Origin: Armigeres subalbatus
Taxonomy: Eukaryota; Arthropoda; Insecta; Diptera; Culicidae
Length of the DNA stretch: 64,000 bases
Direction of reading: 5' to 3'
NCBI RefSeq assembly: GCF_024139115.2
Contig: NC_085140.1
Span: 50,865,907 to 50,929,906, forward strand
This document shows, piece by piece, positions 1 to 11,047 of the stretch. A model generated the notes under the pieces. The model searched no databases, was not told the origin of the DNA, and saw only the letters and a list, made by a program, of their open reading frames with translations. Position 1 is the first letter of the stretch. Each line of letters starts with the position of its first letter. The position numbers and the translations under genes are program-made.

Positions 1-112
1 AAAATGTGTGTGCTTGAAAATAGATGAGCTAGTAGCTAGGAGTAAAAAAGACAAATTTCTTTGTCCTTTCTATGAAAATCAGATTATTTATGGCAAAGAT
101 ATTGTAGATCCA

Positions 113-274
113 GTTGAAAACCGAAAATCATATTTTGTCCCATTCCCGGATGTCGCAACTGCATCGCGAGTGGTGCCCGACTATGGCACAGTTGCGCACT
201 ACTCGCGATGCAGTTGCAACATCCGGAAATGCGATAAAATGCGATTGTCGCGAGACCTCCGTTCGGTTTTCAGC
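113..274. repeat. Imperfect palindrome (MITE-like)
   Basis: The arms pair around 172-185. The core arm from 141 reads CATTCCCGGATGTCGCAACT and its mate ends at 231. Pairing continues weakly outward to GAAAACCGAA near 116 and TTCGGTTTTC near 263. There is no coding sequence and no clear target duplication. It could be a small MITE or part of a larger one. Confidence 0.6.
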
Positions 275-517
275 ATTTCAGAATTTCGACATTTTTGTTT
301 CCTTTTCCAATCTTTTTGACGTACATACCCCTGTTTTATTTTACCCAGTCATATATTTTAAGGATATCACTTTTGGATGTTAGTTGAACTGAAGCTCCGA
401 CTACACAAAAAGAAAACGAAAATGTCATTCCCATCAAGCGAGCAGAGGGCAATATTTGTTATGATATAAATCTCATGACCGTCTTTCTGCCAAACTCCCG
501 TATGAAGAGGGAGGGAA
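275..517. other. Unrecognised AT-rich spacer
   Basis: I see no coding, RNA or repeat feature here apart from short homopolymer runs. Confidence 0.4.
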
Positions 518-664
518 CCCAAGCAACCAGAAGTTCAAATTTTACTTAAATTTACTCTTAACCGAACTAATTGGTTAACTATGTTACTATGTCTGAAACT
601 TGATTATACATATGTACAACATGTGATAGATTTAGTTCGGAAAAGGTATTGGAGGGTAACCGCC

Positions 665-733
665 CCTTCGGTGGGGTTTGATCCCACGACCCCAGTTCGC
701 ATGACAGGTGCTTTCCCTACTAAGCTACGAAGG
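665..733 (-). ncRNA. tRNA-like (Ala-type) sequence inside a MITE arm
   Basis: Read on the minus strand, 69 nt can fold as a cloverleaf. CCTTCG pairs with CGAAGG in the acceptor stem, GCTT with AAGC in the D stem, and GTGGG with CCCAC in the T stem. The anticodon stem has one mismatch. The loop CATGCGA would give anticodon TGC (Ala) but lacks the usual T before the anticodon. Box A-like TAGCTTAGTAGG and box B-like GGATCAAACCC are present. It lies in a repeat arm and is best read as a tRNA-derived relic, not a working tRNA gene. Confidence 0.5.
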
Positions 734-800
734 ACCTCCGTCGTCCACCGCAGCTTAGCGGGTACTGATGAAACCAAATTCCCAGCACTGGGGTCGTGGG

Positions 801-2987
801 CAGGGTTGCCACTACTTTTTAGGAAAAGTCTGGCATGCTACATCTTAAAAATCTGGCAAAATCTGGCGAAGAAATTTGTCTTTATCATTTTTAAAATTAA
901 GTGATTCGAACTAAAAATATGATCTAGTTATGTTGACCTATATTAAAACTTTTTCTCTGTTTTGACCATCTTTTTGCTTTTGGTCTATGTTTATCAATTT
1001 ATTTTTTTTCTAAAAGAAGAAGGCTTTCGCCAAAGATTTTCGACGAATCAATTCTACATCCGTAAACATTAGATCCTTAGGCTCTGTCTCATTTTCTGAA
1101 TCAAATTTAATTTTACTTAAAACTGACAGCTCGAAAATTTGAAAATCACCCGCCCATAAGAATGGCTGCAATTCCAATAAGACATCGATCGAGAATGATT
1201 CGATATCTGTCAAAAGTAATCCTGCTCATCCAGCAGGGTTATTCGATAATTATTGAACTGTCACTTTTAAGTTTAATTTGAGTTTAATCATCCAATTGAG
1301 ACCCTTAGAGTTCAGAACAATTTAAGTATTTCAGAAAATTTAGATCGAATTGAATGATATCTAAGCTCTGGAAGTTATATAAATTATAAAAAAGAATATA
1401 AATAATTATTGGAAAAACTTGACTTCATTCAAAACAACAAGGTTCGTTTGAATTTTGAATTTGAATTTCTAAGTACCGTCAACTGGGGGGAAGATGATCA
1501 TTGAGGTGAAGATGATCATTTGATGTGTCAGTCAAAAGTGCCAATACTTTTTATGAAACGGTAGTCAACAATATTCTCCGTTCAAGTAATGTTACCGCTA
1601 GGTATAAATTCGAGTTTTTTATTATAATCATGAAAATGTATTTTGTGGAAGAAAGAGAGAGATAGTCATAAATGACGCTATTTTCGTTTCAAATATTGAC
1701 TTCGTAGACTTCTTTACGTAGTAAATTCAACATTCATACAAATAACCAAGTGTATTTTGACTACTAGGTCATAATGATTTTAGTAGAGCTGTCTTGATCA
1801 ACTTCACCCCAAACCAGATTACTCAAAAAATGTGTGATATTTTAATTTATTTTAATAAATGCGAACGCATTTCAGAAAACTAAAGTTGTTGATTATTGCA
1901 ACGTATAGCAGTACATGTTTTGAAATTATTTGTTTCGATTTAAAATGTAAACACACATTGTTATTGCATGTTTTGTCTTAAAAATGATCATCTTCCCCCC
2001 AGTTGACGGTACCTCTAAATAATGATTAAAGCAATTTTAATTTGAAATTTAAAAAGTATTCAAATTAAAAATGATATTCCAAAAAGAATATTGATGAACA
2101 TAGTTAATAATTGAATTTTTGTAACAAAAAAATAAGTGTCATCATAATTTTTTTGAATTGTCCATAACAACAGAGGATTTTGATCTACCGGAGCGTAAGA
2201 AGTTTATGAGAAGGGAGTTAAGACAATTATTTGTTACTCAGAGTACGATAATAAAAAGCTTTGTACAAAATTGCGTTCCTCTCAGATGAGTGTTATGAAT
2301 TTACCACTTTTACGGAGTTTCTGAATCTTCCGGAGAACCTCCGGAGGCCAATCCTGTTTATGAGAATGGGCAACATCAATTATGAGTTTTATGAGCTGTC
2401 CTATTTTACGGATGCCTCGAATCTTCCGAAGGACCTTCGGTTGCCACTCAGGTCATCAAAATGAGTTTCATGATGTTTCGGATCTTCCAGAAGGTCATCG
2501 GATTGCTGAATAACCAGGAAATGTGGAAAATCATGGATATAGACAATTTGATTACAATTCTTGAGATTATTACTACAGAACGTTGTAAGCAGAAGGTGAA
2601 ATTACTCCAATAATTGGCCTTGACATCTTTGTACCTTTAAAACCGATCTCTGGGAGCCTGCATGCCTAAACTGCAGTCCGTATCAACATCCGCGAAAACC
2701 ACACTTTCACTTTGCTTACAAAAGACTGTTATTGATTCAAAAATTAGTTTTTCGAAGCTAGTTAAAGTTGCGGTCATTTTTAAATTGCTAATGCACTGTG
2801 TATGACTGTTGTTACTGTAGCATCCCGAGCAGCACACTTTTATTAGACGATTTTTGTTACTCATGCTGGTCACAAAAAGTCTGTCTGAAATTTGAAAAGT
2901 CTGGCATTGTGGATGGTTTCTCTTTTTCTCTTTTTGGTGCCAAAAAGTCTGGCAGTGCCAGATATATCTGGCATAATGGCAACCCTG
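801..2987. mobile_element. hAT-type element, 2.19 kb, with 8-bp target duplication
   Basis: The termini are the inverted repeat CAGGGTTGCCA (801-811 and 2977-2987). The 8-bp sequence GTCGTGGG lies directly outside both ends (793-800 and 2988-2995). An 8-bp duplication plus a CAGGG-type end is the hAT signature. Removing the element and one copy restores the tRNA-like palindrome, so the empty site is visible. Subterminal GTCTGGCA-like motifs recur. I recognise no transposase. Two short minus-strand open frames (1010-1213 and 2637-2873) lack hAT motifs. It is probably non-autonomous, and it holds the MITE at 1473-2013. Confidence 0.85.
1473..2013. mobile_element. MITE with 30-bp terminal inverted repeats (TACCG type)
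   Basis: The ends are perfect inverted repeats of about 30 bp beginning GTACCGTCAACTGGGGGG (from 1473; complement ending at 2012). TCTAA sits outside both ends (1468-1472 and 2014-2018) and may be the target duplication, with one extra base at the right end. The motif AGATGATCAT repeats inside the left end. No coding potential. It shares its first bases and general design with the elements at 13788-14006 and 20987-21644. Confidence 0.8.
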
Positions 2988-3111
2988 GTCGTGGGATCAA
3001 ACCCCACCGAAGGGGCGGTTACCCTCCAATACCTTGTCCGAAAAAATTACTTAAAATGAGAGCTGATTAAGCCAAAATAGCCCTTTTTATCCGAACTTCT
3101 GGTTGCTTGGG

Positions 3112-4498
3112 AAGTGTATCAGTGTGAAAGCATCCGATAGTTCGTTTTCGGAAAGAAATTATAGCCTTTCGGTACAACTTTGTTGCACAAGAAAGGCAAA
3201 AAGTATTTTGGCCATAATTTCTAAGGTAATAGTCCAATCTGGCCAACTTTCAATAGAAAATAATAGAACAGGATTCCGCGTCTAATGCAATTTGTTGTGA
3301 GTAAATCGGTTGAGGGTAAGTCCATTAAAAGTCAGCTAGACTTTTTTACTCGCTTTTTTATAACACTTAGTATATTTTGGCCATAATTTCTGTGCCCATG
3401 GTCTGACCTTCCAAATTTTCAATAGAAAACAATACGACAGGATTCCGCGTCGAATGAAACTTGTTGGAATTAAATCGATTGAGGATAAGTTCCAAAAAAG
3501 TGAGCTAAACTTTTCGCACTTTTGGTGCGCGCACACACACATAGAGACATCATCTCAGTTCGTCGAGCTGAGTCGATTGGTCCATAACACTATGGGTCTC
3601 CAGGCCTTCTGTAAAAGTTTGGTTTTGGATCGAACATACAACCTTTCCGTATAAAAAGGCAAAAATGGTGTTTCGGCCATAACTTCCGATCCCATAGTCC
3701 GATCTAGCCAATTTTCAATAGGAAACAATGGAACAGGATTCTGCGTCGACTGCAAATTGTTGCGTATGAATCGATTAAGGTTAGGTGTCCGAAACATGAC
3801 ATTTTTTGTGATTTTTATATTAAAAAAGGTATTTTGATCATAACTCTCGATCCCATAGTCCGACCTCTCCAATTTTCAATAGGAAACAATGGGAAAGGAT
3901 TCTGCGTCGAATGCAATTTGTTGCGAGCAAATCGGTTGAGGATAAGTGCCTGAAAAATGAATGACATTTTTTACGCGATTTTTACGTATAAATTTGTATT
4001 TTGGCTATAACTTCCGATCCCATAGTCCGACCTGGCCAATTTTCAATAGGAAATAATGGGAGAGCATTCTGCGTCGAATGCAACTTGTTGTGAGCAAATC
4101 GGTTAAGAATAAGTGCCCGAAAAATGAGTGACATTTTTTACGCGATTTTTTCGTATGAATTTGTATTTTGGCCATAACTCTCGATCCCATAGTCCGATCT
4201 GGCCAATTTCAAATAGGAAATAATGGGACAGGATTCTGCGTCGAATGCAACTTGTTGCGAGCAAATCGGTTGAGGATAAGTGCCCGAAAAATGAGTGACA
4301 TTTTTTAAGCGATTTTTTCGTACGATTTTGTATTTTGGCCATAACTCTCGATCCCATAGTCCGATCTGGCCAATTTCAAATAGGAAACAATGGGACAGGA
4401 TTCTGCGTCGAATGCAACTTGTTGCTAGCGAATCGGTTGAGGATAAGTGCCCGAAAAATGAGTGACATTTTTTTAGTAGTTTTGCGCACACACACACA

Positions 4499-4570
<72 letters not shown>

Positions 4571-4700
4571 TCACCTCAATTCGTCGAACTGAGTCGATTG
4601 GTATAAAACACTATGGGTCTCCGGGCCTTCTATAAAAAGTTTGTTTTTGGAGCGATCATATAGCCTTTACCGTATACTTAGTATACGAGAAAGGCAAAAA
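3112..4700. repeat. Family A repeat with 167-bp tandem array
   Basis: Units of about 167 bp carry TTTTGGCCATAACT, CCCATAGTCCGA, AATTTTCAATAGGAAA and GCGTCGAATGCAACTTGTTG. The phrase AAGTGCCCGAAAAATGAG recurs at 4111, 4278 and 4445, which gives the period. About seven units lie between 3200 and 4480, the older ones at the left. The block ends with a (CA)n tract, a palindromic segment near 4580 and ACGAGAAAGGCA near 4690. Single units or ends of this family occur at many other places in the window. Open frames here are artefacts of the repeat. Confidence 0.8.
4486..4566. repeat. (CA)n microsatellite
   Basis: About 80 bp of nearly pure CA with one interruption near 4505, embedded at the standard place for a CA tract in family A. 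A polymorphic length is expected. Confidence 0.95.
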
Positions 4701-4958
4701 TATTGCGTCATATTTCAATTTGTTTATTTGCTGGGTACGTGCCGTAGCCAGAAAATTGAAAGGCTTTGACCGGCGGCTCAATATATTGTCGTTACACGGA
4801 GGCGGCTAAGAAAAGTTTGGATGGCAGCAGCGCAATTGGCGCAATCGCCAGGCTTTCTAGCGGCAAAGGGGGTGCAATGACAGACATGGGAATCAGCTGA
4901 CAGACAAGACCATTAGGATTAGTTGAACGGTGAAAACAAAGGTGTATTAGAAAGTAGA

Positions 4959-5090
4959 ATGGACATCGTTGACGAGCACGGTCAAGTTGTGGAACCAATA
5001 ACCCTGGATGAAATTAAGAAGGCTGAAAACAGTGAGCTGGTGGGAAGAAAGAGATCTTCTTATTCCAAACACAAGTTCACTTATGAGTAG
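4959..5090 (+). CDS. Small open frame, unrecognised
   Basis: An ATG opens 43 codons ending in TAG. The peptide starts MDIVDEHGQVVEPITLDEIK and is acidic, then basic (VGRKRSS), and looks more protein-like than the surrounding DNA. I recognise no family. It could be the N-terminal piece of a transposon ORF or an exon, since GGTAAGAGG follows the stop directly. Chance is also possible at this length. Confidence 0.2.
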   Translation: MDIVDEHGQVVEPITLDEIKKAENSELVGRKRSSYSKHKFTYE

Positions 5091-5635
5091 GGTAAGAGGT
5101 TCGATTGTGGGTACCGTTCGGTTATGGGTATCCCTACGTATTTTTTTTGAAAGATAACAGATGCTGTCATTCTGACAACCATCCTTTGTTTGCTATAGTA
5201 ACATGATGCTTTTTGCTTAATAGTAAACCAAATAGATATCTCTATTTTGAACTACGAACAAATTAGTTTTCTACAAGGAAAACAACACGAAAGTTTTTTG
5301 TTACCTTTTTCGAACGTGTCATAAATTAAAGTGATTTAATTGAAAAAATGAGTTCCAATGCGTATTTATTCAGCTAATTTGATCTATTTTGAGAATCAAT
5401 ATCGATTGTCTTCGATTGTTTGAGATCGAAATTTCATTTTCTTTAGAAAAGAAAAGGCTGCGAAATACGGTTGTAGGCACCTTTATTTTATTAACAAATC
5501 AATCAATGTCGTTGTAGTTGCTTAATAGCGTTTTATGCAGTTTTTTTTTTATATTTAGACATAATTGATAGAAATAATGAGTTTAATTTTTATTTTTATT
5601 TTTTGGGCATGTCTAGTTATTGTACACATACTTTT
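5091..5635. other. Unrecognised AT-rich spacer
   Basis: No gene, RNA or clear repeat is visible. Confidence 0.4.
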
Positions 5636-5730
5636 TGGAACTAAGCGTTGACCGATTTGCTTGCAACAAGTTGCATTCGACGGGGAATCCTATTCCATTG
5701 CTTTCTATTTAAAAAAAAGATCGTCAGATC

Positions 5731-6716
5731 GATGATGATGATGATGGTCCCGCCACATACCCCTACAAAGGTTTGAGCTAGACGATTTATCTTTAAGATA
5801 ATTAATTGAATGATATAATAACAATTTAATCAGATTTGCAAAACACAAAAACGATCTGATTACCATCACAGATATGAATTACATAACTTTTCATTACTAT
5901 CCAGCAAAAAATGTAAATTAAAAAAAAAACTGTTGTTTTCATCTACAGATTCTCATAAGCATCGGTAGTGATACTTCGAGTTTATACTAAAATGCAAAAC
6001 TTGTGATACCTCTCGCACAGATTTCAAAAGTTCCACCAAGAATCGCGTTTCATGTTTATACAAGACCACGTTTATCACTCGTAAGCATCAATAAAATTAA
6101 TAATCTAAGTCGTCAACAAAACTAAAACTTGTGTTACCGCTCCGTCGATATCAAAAGTTTCGGTATCAGCCACGGAACAAAACTCTACCAGATCGCCCAT
6201 TACTAATCCGAAGAATCATTCAAACAGTTGAAAATGCGCAAGTCTGTACATAAATTTTAAAAATCATCCATATCTGCTTTGCGCGCGAGACTCAAACTTT
6301 TGTAGACTACACAAAAAAGGTCAGATTACAATTACGTCAATATATATAAAATCCATCATCATCATCGAGGCGAACAAAACAGTTTATCATGGCCTCAATA
6401 AATATAAAATACAATTGTCCAAACAAACAATCCGTAGGTCAAACTTCGTCAAGATACAAAATTTATTGAATTATAAAAAGTCAACTAAGTAGCTGCTTAA
6501 AAGGCAGCTTTTACGTGTGAAACACAAAGTCTCTTAAACTGTGATAATGTCGTTGCACGTTTGATATGTGTAGGCATCGAATTGAAATAATTGATACCTT
6601 TAAAAAACAAAGAATTTTGTGAAGCTCCATGCAAAAAGTATGGTGTTCTTATATCTTCCGCGTTTCTAGTGTTATATCTATGAATGTCACTTCCTCTTTC
6701 AATTCGATCACACAAA
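5731..6716 (-). mobile_element. 5'-truncated non-LTR retrotransposon with (ATC)n tail
   Basis: On the minus strand a coding remnant (6497-6715) is followed by about 750 bp of untranslated sequence and ends in four to five ATC units (5731-5746), preceded by GGGGTATGTGGCGGGACC. Truncation at the 5' side and a simple-sequence 3' tail are typical of target-primed reverse transcription. It sits inside a family A unit whose two halves flank it. Confidence 0.65.
6497..6715 (-). pseudogene. C-terminal end of a non-LTR reverse transcriptase ORF
   Basis: The 72-codon frame contains HRYNTRNAEDIRTPYFLHG, SLFFKGINYFNSMPTHIK and TLSQFKRL. This H-Y-TR / SLFFKG...FNSMPTHIK / FK order is the familiar C-terminal tail after the polymerase domain in non-LTR retrotransposon ORF2 proteins. 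All catalytic motifs are missing because the copy is 5'-truncated. The first Met is internal to the original protein. The clade cannot be fixed from this piece. Confidence 0.6.
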
Positions 6717-7059
6717 TCGGACTATGGAATAAAAAATTATGACCAAAATATGAACGAGAAAGGCACCATTACCGCTAGAGTGATCAATCAGGGGTTTTCT
6801 TATTGTAATAAATGTTAATCAAAAGAAAAAAAGAAATTTATTTACCTGAAGTGCAATTTTATACTTTTTTTTATGTGATTGTTTTCAATATTCTACCTAA
6901 TGCACGAGAAAGGCATGATCACTGCTAGGTGGATTGATCTGATTTTTTAGTACTATTAGAAAAAAAAATCCTTTTGTATCAATAGTAAATTTAGATGGTT
7001 TTCATTATTTCTTCTATATTGTCCCTTGTCCCTTTTTGAAAGTTGCTGACGTTAGACTG

Positions 7060-7353
7060 GCCCTCCTTAGCCGTGCGGTAAGACGCGCGGCTACAAAGCA
7101 AGACCATGCTGAGGGTGGCTGGGTTCGATTCCCGGTGTCGGTCTAGGCAATTTTCGGATTGGAAATTGTCTCGACTTCCCTGGGCATAAAAGTATCATCG
7201 TGTTAGCCTCATGATATACGGATGCAGAAATGGTAACTTGGCGTAGAAAGCTCGCAGTTAATAACTGTGGAAGTGCTTAATGAACACTAAACTGTGAGGC
7301 GGCTCTGTCCCAGTGTGGGGATGTAATACCAATAAGAAGAAGAAGAAGAAGAA
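7060..7353 (+). mobile_element. Feilai-like tRNA-derived SINE
   Basis: The head has box A-like TTAGCCGTGCGGTAAG and box B-like GGTTCGATTCC, as expected for an RNA polymerase III promoter. The body is about 200 bp and the 3' end is a run of AAG/AGA units. A perfect 13-bp duplication, TGACGTTAGACTG, flanks it (7047-7059 and 7354-7366). The layout resembles the Aedes SINE Feilai as I remember it. A second copy lies at 61406-61691 on the minus strand. Confidence 0.85.
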
Positions 7354-7366
7354 TGACGTTAGACTG

Positions 7367-7772
7367 TAATCGTCGTCCACCCGTCTCTAGCTGTCGTAAT
7401 CCCTTTAGAATGTCTTCCTTTTGTTGTGTACCGTTGAACCCCAGTCGCATGTCTTCCTCTCGTTGCTGTCTCAAAAAAATGTTTGTCTCGTTACAGAAGT
7501 GAAACATCGCCAAGGATTTCAACTGTGTAAAAATCAGCATTGTAATTAAATAAGCACCCTAAATTCTCTTCCTTTCCTATTGTTTAATTTTATTTCCTAA
7601 CCTCGACCAAACCGCGAGTCTTTCGGTTCCCCAAAACTAACATTAGTGTATAATAATCATGAAACACTGTATTCAAAAACATGACTCCGGCTCCGTAACG
7701 CTTCACGGCAAATGAGCCTTCCAAATAAATGATAGTTAAACAAAATTTCTTTTTTATTTTGAGTCGAGATCA
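7367..7772. other. Unrecognised spacer
   Basis: No gene or repeat recognised. One minus-strand open frame (7277-7540) overlaps the SINE tail and has no recognisable motif. Confidence 0.4.
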
Positions 7773-7780
7773 GGGATTGA

Positions 7781-9596
7781 ACTTATCATTTCATTATCAT
7801 TTAGTATTCAGCCAATAACTCATTCCAGAGGCGGAATTCCGAAAAGTGTTGTATGGCGGACTTCTAGCACTGATTTCCCTTTACAAATTTGTCTAAGGGT
7901 ACATTGCTCTATGTCTAATATTCACCGCGGGAAACGCTAGTATCATTTGAAATACTAAATGATAATAACACTTATTATCATTTAGTATATTGAGTGATCC
8001 TAACGTTTCACGCTGTTAATATTAGACATAGAGCAATGTACCCTTATAGCCTATTCAGATTACGCCATTAATGACATAATAATTGCCGTTTCAGGGTAAA
8101 TGCGCTTTATGATGTCATTATTTACGTAATATTCCATACATTTTGCGCTGTCAAAAGATACCCGCTAAAAAGAAGCATAAAGAATTTATTACGAACAATT
8201 ATTACGAGAGAGCTTTCGTTCTAACTGGAATGCAGGGAGAAATTCAACAAAACAAAACTGACAAGCGTCACACTCTCTTTGCCAGAGAGAAAATTCTCTC
8301 TGTTTTCATTTCGTTTTGTAGTTGACAGTCATGCTCTTTCTGTAGCAGCAGGGTCGAATGCATGTTAGATGGAAATCTTCTGAGCGCTGAAGAATAACTC
8401 GGATTGTGATGGTTTTGTGGAAAGCATTTTATATGATGAAAAATAATGATGATAATTATTTATTCTCCACTCATTCAACATGAATTGTTTAAAAAAACAG
8501 ATGCTCTCTAGAATTAACATGAAGTATTTAACTTAAACCTAGATTTAATAGAACAAATCGAATAAATTTTCAAAGTTCGAGGGCCAATGCGGAAGACAAT
8601 TTAAAACGTAGGAATGGTTGTAAAACGAATATATTTGATGAATAAACATGATTTCATAAATTGTTTCAATTCTGCTCATTGAATGGCTTAATATACTTTG
8701 GATTTCAACATTTTTCACGTGGGACAACTGTACGATTTGAATGGGATGTATATATAAAGTAGAATAACCTTAAATAAAACATGGATTGGTAATGCATTAA
8801 TTCATCCAAAATCCAGTTTAAATTATATCACATTCACACGATTCGATTTTGTTAGAAGCTGTATCATTGATTGTCGAGTAGAACGCAATGGTTCAGTTTC
8901 CATTTTCGAAAAAAAAAATTAAATGCTGAGTTGCCCTTCATACATGGAGATACTGGTGGAAATACATTTTAGTTCGATAATATTTCTTGAAAATTGGTCC
9001 AATCGTCCTTTTTTTTATTTATTTGTGAGAATTCCCAAAAGTATCTAAATTTTTCTTTCAAATCTCCGTTCGATCAAAGTACAGAATCAAAATACTTTTT
9101 AAACTTAAAAATAAATTGAGGAATAGTCTGATTCCCCGAAGAACGGCGCACCCAACTAATGAATGTAGCTTCGCTCATTATCCTTAATGAGAGCTTAAAA
9201 TATTCTTCGAAAATCCCTTTTCATATTTTTTTTTATATTTTTTTTCGTAGAAACTTTGTTCAGAAAAAAATGTTCGATTGTCGCCACACAAATGCTTGAT
9301 TTCGCAAATTAAATTTTAAAACTCTCCTTGAATTCAACCCTGTATTAGCGTGCAAATGAGGAAACATGGAAACGTCAAGATATATTATCTTGCTGCAGTC
9401 TGAACACCTCGTAATAATTGGATACCCTCTCATTTAACAAAGTCATAAATAGCCCAATCTGAATAGGCTATTAGACAAAGTTGTAGAGGGGAATCAGCGC
9501 TAGAAGTCCGCCATACAACACTTTTCGGAATTCCGCCTCTGGAATGAGTTATTGGCTGAATACTAAATGATAATGAAATGATAAGTTCAATCCCTG
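7781..9596. mobile_element. Palindromic hAT-type MITE, interrupted
   Basis: The ends are long matching inverted arms starting CAGGGATTGAACTTATCATT. The 8-bp sequence GTCGAGAT flanks both (7773-7780 and 9597-9604). The arms run more than 100 bp and include TTGTATGGCGGACTTCTAG. Subtracting the 1,424-bp insertion at 8047-9470 and one TTA leaves a 389-bp palindrome centred near 7965. A relative of similar size, with the same GGCGGACTTCTAG segment, is at 57597-58020. Confidence 0.88.
8047..9470. mobile_element. PIF/Harbinger-like element nested in MITE
   Basis: The termini are TAGCCTATTCAGATT and its complement, with looser pairing for another ~14 bp. TTA lies outside both ends (8044-8046 and 9471-9473). 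The uninterrupted sister arm of the host MITE reads GTACCCTTAGACAAA when complemented, which gives the empty site and fixes TTA as the duplicated target. A 3-bp TTA duplication is characteristic of PIF/Harbinger. The interior is AT-rich and I recognise no transposase or DNA-binding ORF. Confidence 0.75.
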
Positions 9597-9604
9597 GTCG
9601 AGAT

Positions 9605-10019
9605 TTCAAGGGTGCCCACAACCGAACCACAAAATGAAATGTCTAAAAATATCAAATTTGCGGAATTGTCAATAAAATTTTCCAAATTGACATAATTTCT
9701 TGGCTAGTAGTAGGGTTATTAGTCTAGATTTTCGTTGCTATACACATTTCGGCATAAGATCAACTAGGGCCAAAGTTATAGACCAAAGACAAAAAGGTGC
9801 CCCCAACTGAACCGTTTCCCCTACAATCGCACCTATTAGCACAAATGCTACACCAAAAACGCACGTAGATAGTCACAATGGGTAAACGCCACAAAAACTA
9901 CACGAGCAAAACGCATTGTTTACTTTGAAATAAATTATAGTTCATAGAAAAAGTACACGACAGTGTTTTCAAATTAATTGATTGTTTAGAAATTCTTCAA
10001 GAAAGTCTTTTCTCTTCAA
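9605..10019. other. Unrecognised spacer
   Basis: No gene is visible. Two phrases reading GGTGCCC...AACTGAACC / GGTGCCCACAACCGAACC (9611 and 9796) hint at an old subterminal repeat, but I cannot delimit it. Confidence 0.3.
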
Positions 10020-10614
10020 CGAGAAAAAATATTTTGCTCAGGAAATACTTCCGAATTTCCTAAGGAATTAAGATCCGAGTTATTTTTTTTTTCACAAAAT
10101 CGAATATTTTCTCTGAAATTTAATTTCAGAGATTTTTGCTAGAGTTTTGTTAACGAATAACTGTAGAAATTTCTTTGGACAAATCCCTAAATATTTGCTG
10201 AAGCAATCCCCTAAAAAGATCTTAAGAGTTCACAATTAAACTTTCGTAGCAATTTCCAAAGGCATTCATAAATAAATCCTAGCAAATCTCCTAAAGAAAT
10301 ATCGGAAGGCTTTCCTGAAACAATTGCCGTTGGTATTCTTTAAAAAAAATCTGAAGTGTTTTCCGTAGGAACTCAAAACAAATTGCCAATGGAACTTACA
10401 AATGCATTTTTAACAGATGTTCTAAATGAATTTCTAAAATAACTTCCGAAGAATTCTTTAAATAATTCGTAAGTGTATTTCCGAAGGAATTAATTAAGAA
10501 ATTTCTGGGAAAATGGACTTTCCAAAGGGATTATCAAAGAAATCTTCGGAGGATTTCTCCTAAAGGAATTTTCGAAGGTATTAAGCTGAAAATGTCCAGA
10601 ATCCTAATCATTTT

Positions 10615-10762
10615 CACCTCGCGTTTTCAGAAGCACCAGTCGTTACAAAAACAAGGCATTACTGTCATCTTTTTATTTCAGCTTTGCTGCGTCGCAACAA
10701 GCGTAGAATAAACAAATGACAGCTGCTCGTTGCTTCAATATTCAATTCGAAAACGCGAGGTG
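10615..10762. mobile_element. Short MITE
   Basis: Both ends carry CACCTCGCGTTTTC as an inverted repeat. The 148-bp interior is less AT-rich than the surrounding array. No target duplication could be recognised. Confidence 0.6.
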
Positions 10763-10887
10763 GAACAACATTGGATTCCAAAAAGTTCGCCCTAAATGAA
10801 ACAATTTCTGAATGTACTCCTGAAGGAATTTCCGAAAAAAATTTCTTATATCAAGAATTTCCCTGGATATTCGTTTAAAATTTCCTT

Positions 10888-11047
10888 CAGGGCTGTATTC
10901 TCGCTTAACTTTTCAAAATGAATTAATTTGAGTACTGCAATCAAAAGCTTTCATGTTTTTCTGTTGATTGCGCTATTCAAATTAATTCATGAAAAAATGT
11001 TACTTAGGTCATTTTGATAATCTAAGCGAGTATTCATAAAACCCCAG
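10888..11047. mobile_element. Imperfect palindromic MITE
   Basis: The arms pair TATTCTCGCTTA with AATACTCGCTTA, then ATGAATTAATTTGA with its mate and TGCAATCAA with CGCAATCAA. The ends are CAGGGC and CCCCAG. About 160 bp, no coding sequence. Confidence 0.55.

Larger units (their letters stand above)
518..3111. mobile_element. Palindromic MITE with tRNA-like arms, split by a hAT-type element
   Basis: Both ends carry the 19-bp inverted repeat CCCAAGCAACCAGAAGTTC (518-536, and its complement 3093-3111). The arms share a second matching block: 643-695 mirrors 2988-3047. Without the insertion at 801-2987 and one target copy, the element is about 400 bp and almost entirely palindromic. A flanking target duplication is not obvious; only AA borders both ends. 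No protein is encoded. A truncated arm of the same family lies at 39237-39348. Confidence 0.75.
5636..6965. repeat. Family A copies, one split by a retrotransposon
   Basis: The segment 5640-5733 (GACCGATTTGCTTGCAACAA, then GTTGCATTCGACGGGGAATC) continues at 6714-6815 with GGACTATGG and TATGACCAAAATATGAACGA. The target reads as one family A unit if 5731-6713 is removed. A second end fragment with GAGAAAGGCATGATCACTGC lies at 6900-6965. Confidence 0.65.

Noticed and set aside
801..2987. hAT transposase inside the 2.2-kb element
   Set aside because: The short frames at 1010-1213 and 2637-2873 show no BED finger, catalytic or dimerisation motif that I can identify.
4138..4563. 141-codon minus-strand frame starting with a long Cys/Val run
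   Set aside because: The Cys/Val run is the (CA)n microsatellite and the rest is family A repeat.
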